From Thermoguttaceae bacterium (GTDB lineage Bacteria > Planctomycetota > Planctomycetia > Pirellulales > Thermoguttaceae), in NCBI GenBank assembly GCA_017454585.1, contig JAFTCU010000091.1, positions 1 through 20,178 on the forward strand: a stretch of 20,178 nucleotides of DNA. Reading direction: 5' to 3'. Below are positions 1 to 6,822 of this stretch, piece by piece (within the stretch, counting starts at the first letter, position 1; every line of letters begins with the position of its first letter). A model generated the notes under the pieces. That model was not told the DNA's origin. It saw only the letters and a list, made by a program, of their open reading frames with translations, and searched no databases. The translations under genes and the position numbers were made by a program.

Positions 1-165
1 AAATGGTCAACGGCTTTATGGGTTCCAAACTTCCCTACCAAAAACTCCGCGGCTCCGCATCTCCGCGTGAGACAAAAAAACATACACTGGACCTGGCCGT
101 GTTTTAATTATTTTTCCGGTACGCAGTTACCGGATGAGCCAGTTTTATAAAAATCAGTTAAACTC
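1..165. other. Intergenic region with no recognisable gene
   Basis: I see no supportable gene here. At 44-71 there is a run of TCCGC-type units (ACTCCGCGGCTCCGCATC and on), similar in style to a run at 14261-14298. This may be a dispersed intergenic repeat of this genome. The rest is AT-rich and lies downstream of the minus-strand PEP-CTERM gene. Confidence 0.5.
115..134. terminator. Hairpin downstream of the PEP-CTERM gene, possible terminator
   Basis: TCCGGTA and TACCGGA form a perfect 7-bp stem around the loop CGCAGT, about 30 nt past the stop of the minus-strand gene. Read in the direction of that gene the stem is followed by an A-rich rather than T-rich stretch, so it is not a textbook intrinsic terminator. 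It may instead be an RNA-stabilising or Rho-assisted end. Confidence 0.3.
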
Positions 166-3100
166 TCAAACCTGCTTTTTCGCCCTTCTTCCGGCAAAGC
201 ACATCAGACCGGCGCCGACCGCGAGCAGGAGCCACGTCGAGGGCTCCGGAACGTCGCTTACCGGAGACGGAGACAAGGTCCCGTTGAGGTACAAACCGTC
301 AGGCCGAGTACTCAGGCCCCACACGCCAGCGGCCTGGGTGAGGTCCAGATTCTGAACGATCAGGTCCGTATTCTCGATCGTGTAGTCAAGAACTTTCAGA
401 ACCACCGACTCGTCGTCCGCCCCCATTTCCTGCATGATTTCTTCCGTCACGATGAGCTTGAGGTCGGGCGTGCCGCTCATCAGGTCACCGTTGGCCGGGT
501 TCTTCTCGTTGAAGAGTTTGTCAAACATTTCGCTGTTCGTCAGATCGATGATGAACTTCGAGCCGGAGTCAAACAGAACGTTGCCGGCCATGGTCCCCGT
601 GAGGAGAAGCCCTGCGCCATTGTTGACGGTGGTGGGCGTAGCCGCGAGCGAGCCTTTGACGTACAAAACGCCCTCCTCGACCGTGGTGGGACCGGTGTAA
701 GTGTTCGCGCCGGAAAGGGTCCACGTGCCGGTGCCGACTTTCGTGACCCCGACCACGTCCGTCGCACCGTGCGTGTAATTCTGGATGGAACCGGAGTATT
801 CCGCGTCGGTGTTAGCGCCGCCGACCTGGATCGTGACTTCGCGCTTTTGATTGTCGTTACCCGTGCGCAGGATCCCGTTTCCGGAAAGCTCACCGAGCTG
901 GAAAACGCCCGAATCATCCGCCGCATTGGAAGCGAGGAAGAAATTCCCGCCGTTTCCGACGTATTTGGCGCCCGCAGAGCCGGATTTATCGTTGTAGAGG
1001 CCCACAAAAGCGCCGCCCTTGCTCTCCACCGTCCCGGTGAAGTCCGACGAATCACCCTGGAACCAGAGCTGGTGCCCTGCGCTGCCGCTGCCATCCAGCA
1101 CGATCTCGCCGCTGCCGGTCACGTCGCCGGTGATAAACGTGCGCGCGTTGTTGGACATTTGGATGAGCGTCGAAGTATCGGCAGTCACGTCCACATCGCC
1201 GAGCTTGAGGTTAATATCGCCCGCAATCGTACCGCCATTGAAAACGACGTTATTCGCGATGGAGTTGGCGTTACCCGAGACGAGCGTTCCGCCTTCGTTC
1301 AGGTTCACGACCGCGTCGAGCGAGGCGGCCTGGCTCGAATTCCCGACGGAGAACGTTCCGCCGTTCACGTCGATGGCGGTCGCGTCGGTCATATCGTTTT
1401 TGGTCACGACGGTTCCGCCTTTGATGGTGATCTTTTGGACGCTGACTTCCGGATCATAGTCTTCCAGTTTCTGGAAAATGACCTGACCGGTCGCATCTTC
1501 CGCGGCATCAATGACCATTTCCGTCCCTTTGACCGGGCCGAGGACCACGTCCGCCGAGTTTTCCTGAAGGAGCGTGCCGCCGTTGAACGTCATGTCTTGG
1601 TAAGCGAACACTTTCACCGAGGTGGGTTCTGCAAAATCCTCGCCGCTTTGACGGTTGAACGCGAGGATCCCGTCCTCGTTCACCACGATCGGCATGACCG
1701 CCGTCGGAATCGGGTCGTTGGCCGAGTAGGTGAAGCCCTGCACGTGGCCGTTTTTGTTCGCCCCGCCGTCACCGATCTGGAATTTCCCGCCGGAAACCGT
1801 CAGCGTGCCAGTCGTGAGCGTATTTCCCGGGGCGTTCACCCAGGTCCACGTACCGGTGCCGACTTTTTCGATGTTGACCTTCGCAGTCGTCCCGTTCGAG
1901 GTGTAATTGAGGAATTTCCCCGCGAACGTACCGCTCATGTCTTTACCGCCGACCTGGATGTTGATGTCGGTAATACCGTTGTTCGTCGCGTCAGCGCCAG
2001 CGCGGAATTCCGTGCCGGTTTTCGTCGATTCGATCATTCCGAAGGTAAAAACGTCCGTATTGGTTTTCGGGACGAAGATCATGCCGCTGCCATTCACGGC
2101 GTAACGTGCCGCGGCGCTCGCCGATTCGGTCTTGTTTTCGTCGTTCGGGTTAAAGTAGAACCCTAACCAGTTGCTGGTCGAAGTCACTGTTCCGGAGAAC
2201 TCACTGTTGTCGCCGGAGAAATGGAGCTGCGTGCCGCCGGTCTTGGTCAGATTGCCCGACCCGGTCATATTTCCAAGGAACTTCAGGGTTTCGGTGTTCA
2301 CTTCGACTGTGCTTGTCGTGTCAGCAGCCACATTAATATTCGCTTTAAGTTCAACTCGGGCATTCCCGGCCACACCATCTCTCTTGAGCGTCCCGCCGGC
2401 AAAGGTCAAAGTTCCGGTTCCGAGCGCGTCACCGCTCTTGATGTTCATAACGCCTTCTTTCAGCACGAGTTCACCGGTGAAACCCGTGTGCGCCCCGTCG
2501 ATCATAAGGCGTTTCTCGCCGGTTTTCAGGACGATGCCGTCCCCTTTGAGCGCTCCTTCCCTGAGCCGGATGTCCGCCGCGTTCGCGTTGAAATTCAGGT
2601 CGAAATCGGCCGCGCCTTCCAACGTCTCCGGACGTGAAACCGTAACTGCGCCGGCATACTTGATTTCGGCGGTCCCGTCGTTCTGGACCATCGTGCCGTT
2701 GGACGCGCTTAAGGTATGCGTATAGTCGTTAATGCTGGACCGGTTCGTGAGAAGGACCGCGTAATCTTTCAGAATGACGGGGCCAAACCACGCGCCAGAA
2801 GCGCCGCCATTTCCGTACTGGAGGGTCGTGGCGCGGATCACTTCCGATTGCTCCTGAGTATCCGGGTCTGTTACCGTGACTTTTTCACCTGTAACCGTAA
2901 TGGTACTCGCGGGGTTTTCGCCGCCAGCTTGCCCGGCGCCCGTGGGAACGAGGACCGTTCCGCCGCCGGAAATGACTATCGTTCCGTTCTCATTTGCGCC
3001 GCTGTTGAAGCTCATCTTGCCGCTCATCGTCAGCGTGACGCCCGGATCGACGGTGATCTCACCGGCGCCGTTGCTGTTGTTACCGCCTCTTACGAAGATA

Positions 3101-4152
3101 TTCGCGGAGATTTCCGAATCTTTCGTGACGGTCGTCGTGCCGCAGAGCAGAATGTTACCGTAAGCGGAACCCGGATTTGCGGTCCCATCCGCTTTCAGAG
3201 CCGTGATCTTACCGCCATCGAGGACCAGATTCCCGAGATTGATGTGGCCGGGCGCGCTGACATTCAAAACGCCGTCATTCTTTATCTGAACGGTGAAATT
3301 TTTGGTTTTGTCGGTTGCGTGACGCACGGGTTCACTGGTTCCGAACACGTTGTTGACCGCAATGTCGAACGTGGTGTTCGTTCCCGTCGCCGTGCTTGCT
3401 CCATCCACGACGATCGTCGTACCAGCAAGGCCGCCCATACCGCCCGTACTCGCCGCTTTGGTAAGAAGGAGCGTTCCGCCGCCGCTAATGTCCATGACGG
3501 AATCCCCTGTGTTGTTGTCGGCGAAATTCAGCGGAGCGTCAATCGTAAGGGTTTTGCCGGAATTAATAATAAATGCCTTGGAGCTTCCCGGAGAACGATT
3601 CACGGGTCTGCGAATCAATACCTTGTCGGTGGAAACGATCTCCGCGTCCTCCGTGACCGTGATGGTCCCTGCCAGAAGGAACGTTCCAAAAGAAGAGCCC
3701 GTGACCGTTGACTGGATGCTTCCGCCGTTGAGCGTGACGTCTCCGAGGTTCGCATTATTCCCGTTCGAGGTGAATGTGATCGTTCCGCCATTGACCGTAA
3801 TGGGCGCCGGCTTATCGGTCCCATAACCCAAAGGATTCGCGGACGCGAGTTCCAGAGTTGCTCCTGATGCAATCGTGATCCCGGTCGTTCCCCGAAGCAT
3901 TCTATAACCGCCTGTAAGCTTTAGCGTGCCCGCGTTGATCGTGGTGGAACCCGTGTAGGTATTGTTCCCCGTGAGCGTGAACGTTCCGTCCCCGTTCTTC
4001 ACGAGGTCGTTCGCCCCCGTGAACGGCACGGTATAAGTATCAGGAGAGATCGGCTCACCATCCGCCGTGACGGTAATCGTTTCAGCAGAACAAAACGACG
4101 CTAACAAAACGGAAATGCAAAAAAAGGCGATTCGTGAACGAAGCATTTTCAT
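166..4152 (-). CDS. Giant autotransporter-type beta-strand-repeat protein with PEP-CTERM sorting signal
   Basis: The predicted product has 1328 residues. Residues 1-23 form a signal peptide (MKMLRSR, then a hydrophobic core ending SFCSA). The body is low-complexity and rich in Gly, Thr, Asn and Val, with repeats such as GNNTYTGSTTINAGTLKL near residue 62 and GANTYTGPTTVEEGVLYV near the C-terminus. These match the autotransporter-associated beta-strand repeat that builds right-handed beta-helices. Residues 1301-1328 are a PEP-CTERM domain: VPEPSTW, a hydrophobic helix, then the basic end GRRAKKQV. No C-terminal beta-barrel is present, so export would be through Sec with later processing by an exosortase-type enzyme not seen in this window. 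The role is probably cell surface or extracellular matrix; the ligand is unknown. The start at 4152 gives a complete signal peptide; Met3 is an alternative. No clear Shine-Dalgarno precedes it. It is transcribed away from the cytochrome and cas genes. Confidence 0.85.
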   Translation of the reverse strand: MKMLRSRIAFFCISVLLASFCSAETITVTADGEPISPDTYTVPFTGANDLVKNGDGTFTLTGNNTYTGSTTINAGTLKLTGGYRMLRGTTGITIASGATLELASANPLGYGTDKPAPITVNGGTITFTSNGNNANLGDVTLNGGSIQSTVTGSSFGTFLLAGTITVTEDAEIVSTDKVLIRRPVNRSPGSSKAFIINSGKTLTIDAPLNFADNNTGDSVMDISGGGTLLLTKAASTGGMGGLAGTTIVVDGASTATGTNTTFDIAVNNVFGTSEPVRHATDKTKNFTVQIKNDGVLNVSAPGHINLGNLVLDGGKITALKADGTANPGSAYGNILLCGTTTVTKDSEISANIFVRGGNNSNGAGEITVDPGVTLTMSGKMSFNSGANENGTIVISGGGTVLVPTGAGQAGGENPASTITVTGEKVTVTDPDTQEQSEVIRATTLQYGNGGASGAWFGPVILKDYAVLLTNRSSINDYTHTLSASNGTMVQNDGTAEIKYAGAVTVSRPETLEGAADFDLNFNANAADIRLREGALKGDGIVLKTGEKRLMIDGAHTGFTGELVLKEGVMNIKSGDALGTGTLTFAGGTLKRDGVAGNARVELKANINVAADTTSTVEVNTETLKFLGNMTGSGNLTKTGGTQLHFSGDNSEFSGTVTSTSNWLGFYFNPNDENKTESASAAARYAVNGSGMIFVPKTNTDVFTFGMIESTKTGTEFRAGADATNNGITDINIQVGGKDMSGTFAGKFLNYTSNGTTAKVNIEKVGTGTWTWVNAPGNTLTTGTLTVSGGKFQIGDGGANKNGHVQGFTYSANDPIPTAVMPIVVNEDGILAFNRQSGEDFAEPTSVKVFAYQDMTFNGGTLLQENSADVVLGPVKGTEMVIDAAEDATGQVIFQKLEDYDPEVSVQKITIKGGTVVTKNDMTDATAIDVNGGTFSVGNSSQAASLDAVVNLNEGGTLVSGNANSIANNVVFNGGTIAGDINLKLGDVDVTADTSTLIQMSNNARTFITGDVTGSGEIVLDGSGSAGHQLWFQGDSSDFTGTVESKGGAFVGLYNDKSGSAGAKYVGNGGNFFLASNAADDSGVFQLGELSGNGILRTGNDNQKREVTIQVGGANTDAEYSGSIQNYTHGATDVVGVTKVGTGTWTLSGANTYTGPTTVEEGVLYVKGSLAATPTTVNNGAGLLLTGTMAGNVLFDSGSKFIIDLTNSEMFDKLFNEKNPANGDLMSGTPDLKLIVTEEIMQEMGADDESVVLKVLDYTIENTDLIVQNLDLTQAAGVWGLSTRPDGLYLNGTLSPSPVSDVPEPSTWLLLAVGAGLMCFAGRRAKKQV

Positions 4153-4186
4153 GTTTGATCTGATCAGGAATGATTAAAAAAATGTG

Positions 4187-4200
4187 GGGGAATATTCCCC
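4187..4200. promoter_or_regulatory. Perfect 14-bp palindrome, candidate operator or 5'-UTR hairpin
   Basis: GGGGAATATTCCCC is a perfect palindrome in the divergent region. It lies just downstream of the predicted transcription start of the minus-strand PEP-CTERM gene. It could bind a dimeric regulator or fold in the leader RNA. A second small palindrome, TGATCTGATCA, lies at 4156-4166. Confidence 0.35.
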
Positions 4201-4219
4201 TGAAATTCTGTATGCTCTT

Positions 4220-4247
4220 ATTATATATCACTTTATGTTAAATCCAA
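4220..4247 (-). promoter_or_regulatory. Candidate sigma70-type promoter for the PEP-CTERM gene
   Basis: Read on the minus strand, TTGGAT (4247-4242) and TATAAT (4225-4220) are separated by 16 nt in an AT-rich region. The -10 box is a perfect consensus and the -35 is a partial match. The start would fall near 4213, leaving a leader of about 60 nt that contains the 4187-4200 palindrome. Confidence 0.5.
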
Positions 4248-4297
4248 TCCTTTTTTTGAAATTTTCTCAAAAAAAACTGAAAAAATTTCGGGGAAAC

Positions 4298-4326
4298 TTG
4301 ACTTTTAAAGGGGGCCGTGTTATAAT
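4298..4326 (+). promoter_or_regulatory. Strong sigma70-type promoter upstream of the PD40/cytochrome gene
   Basis: TTGACT (4298-4303) and TATAAT (4321-4326) are separated by exactly 17 nt. This is the best promoter-like sequence in the window. The predicted start is near 4333, about 40 nt before the ATG at 4374. Because cas3 follows that gene by 10 nt, this promoter may also feed the cas effector operon. Confidence 0.65.
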
Positions 4327-4373
4327 TTCCGGAAACGTCCCGTCCTTTTTGTCGTTTTTTCAAGGGTTTTGTC

Positions 4374-6812
4374 ATGAAAGCGGTTTTGATTTCCTCCCTC
4401 CTTTTTCTTTTGACTCTCATTTCCTTCGCGGCCGCCAGTGACGCAGAATTCCGTCAGCAGATCGAAGCCGACTGGCTCGCTGAAGAGGCCCGGCTGGACC
4501 GGAACCCCGCCGACTGGTCCGTGATCGACTCTCTTTTTGAACGCACGGAGAAAACCGTCGCGTCGTGGCACGCTGAACCGGAAGGTCTTCGGCCCCTGCT
4601 TGCTGAACTGGCCGGTCTGAAACGGGAGGCCCAGGCCCTGCGTCGGTCCAACGCTTCCACCGAGGCGGACCGTCTGGCGCTTTACCTCAAAATCCGCTGG
4701 TGCGTTCGCCGGATCGTTCTTCTTCACCCGGCACTGAAAGACCGGCCCGTCGCTTTCATGAAGCAGCGGCGCGTGATCCAGCAGATGTTCCACGAATATT
4801 CCGGCTGGTACTACGACTTTTTCGGAACTTCCGGCGGCGGCGTGTTCATCCTGCCCAGGCCCGGCCGGTCGGACGAGACGATCGAGCTGACGGGAGAGCT
4901 GCCGCGCGGGACGTTCTGCACGCCGTCGCTCTCGTTCGACGGGAAAACCATTTACTTCGCCTGGTGCCGTGTCATCGACGGCGAGCGTCCGTGGGGCGAG
5001 GGCCGATTCGACTCCGCCAAGCTTCCCCAGCGGCCGGAAAACGCGCAGGGGTTTGATTTCAACTACTTCTCCACGACGCGCCCAGCTTTCCACCTCTACG
5101 CGGTCGATGTGGACGGGAAGAATTTGCGCCAGATCACGTACGGAATCCACGACGACGTGGACCCGTGCGAGCTGCCGGACGGCCGGATCGCCTTCATGAG
5201 CACCCGCCGGGGCGGTTACATTCGCTGCAACAGTCACTACGAGCCGCTCGAAACCTCGACGATGCACACGGTCCGGAAGGACGGGACCGAACTGACCCAG
5301 CTCTCGTACCACGAGACGGACGAGTGGCACCCGTCCGTGCGCCCTGACGGCCGGCTCCTGTACACGCGCTGGGACTACGTGGACCGGGACGCCACGCTCT
5401 TCCACGGGATCTGGACCTCGAACCCGGACGGGACGGCGCCGATGCACCTTTTCGGGAGTTACACGATCGAGATCGACGCGCACTACCAGCCGAAAATGAT
5501 CCCCGGGACGAAAAAAATCATCGCGGTCGCCGGCGCTCATCACGCGGTGGTCGGCGGGGGCTTGATCCTGATCGACACGGAAAAGCTCTCGCGGGACCCG
5601 GAGGATGGGACCGACTCGATGGCGGCGGTGGAAAATCTCACGCCGGAGATCCCATTTTCCGAGGTGAAAGGCCAGTGGGCCAAGTCGTTCTACTCGTGCC
5701 CTCTGCCGCTTTCAGAGGAGCATTTTCTCGTGGCGTTCAGCTTCGACCCGCTCCCCGGAATGGGGCCGAACTATTACGAGGACTCGAAGAGCGGGATCTA
5801 CTATTTTGACCGGTTCGGGAACAAGGAACTGCTCTACCGTGACCCGGAAATTTCGAGCGTCGCGCCGATGCTCCTGAACACGCCGGATGGGGTCCCGTTC
5901 GTGAAGAAGCCGCCGGTGGTCCCGAGCGTTCTGGACGAAAAACTCGCAGAAGAGATGCAAGGTGAATTCTTCCTGAGCGACGTGAACATCAGCCAGCTCC
6001 CGATGCCGTCCGGGCGGAAAATCGTCGCTTTGCGCGTCTTCGAGCTGCTCCCGAAAACCCAGAACGCCGGCGGGAACTCGCCCCGGATCGGCTGGGCCAA
6101 TACGATCCCCGCGAGATCGTACCTCGGCGAAGTCCCGGTCGAGTCGGATGGCTCGGCCTTCTTCCGCGTGCCGGCCCGCAAACCGCTCTACTTCCAGGCG
6201 ATCGACGCGGAGGGCAAAGCCGTCCAGGGGATGCGCAGCAACGTGTACCTCCAGCCCGGCGAAAAGCGCGCGTGCATCGGCTGCCACGAGCCGGTAAACC
6301 AGGCGATCCCGCTGAAAAACGTGCCGCTTGCCGGACGTCGTGCGGCCTCTGTCCCGGAGCCGACCGTCACGGAACCGGGCCCGCTGGGGTACGTTCGTCA
6401 GATCCAGCCGATCCTGGACCGGAACTGCGTGAAATGCCACTGCGGGGACGACGCTTCCAGCGTCGTTAAAAAATCAAATTCAGACGGCGCTGGCAGCGTC
6501 GTCCCCGTAAAGCCGGACCTGCGCGGGACGGACGCCGGTGAATTCACGACATCGTACGAAAGTCTGAAACCCTTCCTCCGCTGGTACGAGTGGGGCGGCC
6601 AATCGATCTCGCTGATCACCTCCCGCCCCGGCGAGTGCGGCACGGACCAGTCGCCCCTGACGAAGGTCCTGACGGACGAAAACCACCGGAACCTCCCCCT
6701 CCCCGACGCCGACCGCCGCGTGCTTTACCTCTGGATGGACACGAACTCGCCATTCTACGGGTCGTATAATCCGCGCGAGATGCAGTTGCAGAAAGAAGGC
6801 AAGAAACTTTGA
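4374..6812 (+). CDS. Exported PD40 beta-propeller, c-type cytochrome (HzsA-related) protein
   Basis: The product has 812 residues. The N-terminus is a signal peptide (MKAVLISSLLFLLTLISFAAA). TolB/PD40-type propeller blades include SFDGKTIYF (residue 187), LPDGRIAFMSTRRGG (267) and RPDGRLLYTRWDYVDRD (323). The C-terminal part carries two haem-c attachment motifs, CIGCH (634-638) and CVKCH (685-689). This arrangement is common in Planctomycetota and relatives, where such proteins are annotated as PD40 or hydrazine-synthase-alpha-related. Anammox function is not implied, and the substrate is unknown. The protein would act outside the cytoplasm, and haem attachment requires that export. Residues 690 to about 713, just after the second haem motif, are encoded by a dispersed palindromic repeat that keeps the frame open. 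The ATG at 4374 begins the signal peptide; only a weak CAAGGG precedes it. The gene ends 10 nt before cas3. Confidence 0.8.
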   Translation: MKAVLISSLLFLLTLISFAAASDAEFRQQIEADWLAEEARLDRNPADWSVIDSLFERTEKTVASWHAEPEGLRPLLAELAGLKREAQALRRSNASTEADRLALYLKIRWCVRRIVLLHPALKDRPVAFMKQRRVIQQMFHEYSGWYYDFFGTSGGGVFILPRPGRSDETIELTGELPRGTFCTPSLSFDGKTIYFAWCRVIDGERPWGEGRFDSAKLPQRPENAQGFDFNYFSTTRPAFHLYAVDVDGKNLRQITYGIHDDVDPCELPDGRIAFMSTRRGGYIRCNSHYEPLETSTMHTVRKDGTELTQLSYHETDEWHPSVRPDGRLLYTRWDYVDRDATLFHGIWTSNPDGTAPMHLFGSYTIEIDAHYQPKMIPGTKKIIAVAGAHHAVVGGGLILIDTEKLSRDPEDGTDSMAAVENLTPEIPFSEVKGQWAKSFYSCPLPLSEEHFLVAFSFDPLPGMGPNYYEDSKSGIYYFDRFGNKELLYRDPEISSVAPMLLNTPDGVPFVKKPPVVPSVLDEKLAEEMQGEFFLSDVNISQLPMPSGRKIVALRVFELLPKTQNAGGNSPRIGWANTIPARSYLGEVPVESDGSAFFRVPARKPLYFQAIDAEGKAVQGMRSNVYLQPGEKRACIGCHEPVNQAIPLKNVPLAGRRAASVPEPTVTEPGPLGYVRQIQPILDRNCVKCHCGDDASSVVKKSNSDGAGSVVPVKPDLRGTDAGEFTTSYESLKPFLRWYEWGGQSISLITSRPGECGTDQSPLTKVLTDENHRNLPLPDADRRVLYLWMDTNSPFYGSYNPREMQLQKEGKKL
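6441..6509. repeat. Dispersed palindromic repeat inserted in frame in a coding gene
   Basis: The first 27 bases (6441-6467) are identical to 14061-14087. They contain the perfect hairpin ACGACGCT-TCC-AGCGTCGT (6448-6466). A near-complementary arm at 6483-6506 (GACGGCGCTGG to GTCGTCCCC) is an inverted copy of the same unit, so the whole element can fold as a long stem. It encodes about 23 residues, CGDDASSVVKK through GSVVPV, without a stop or frameshift. Confidence 0.75.
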
Positions 6813-6822
6813 AAGGAGTTTT

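Noticed and set aside
769..2166. A 465-codon plus-strand open frame, with others at 2171-2725 and 2716-3711
   Set aside because: These are antisense to the PEP-CTERM gene, whose signal peptide, repeats and sorting signal prove the minus frame; the plus frames have no recognisable domains.
4320..5543. A 407-codon minus-strand open frame
   Set aside because: It is a GC-rich shadow of the PD40/cytochrome gene and has no domain or ribosome binding site.
4374..6812. Hydrazine synthase subunit of anammox metabolism
   Set aside because: Only the broad PD40/CxxCH family resemblance is visible; no partner hydrazine synthase genes are present, and such proteins occur widely in non-anammox bacteria.
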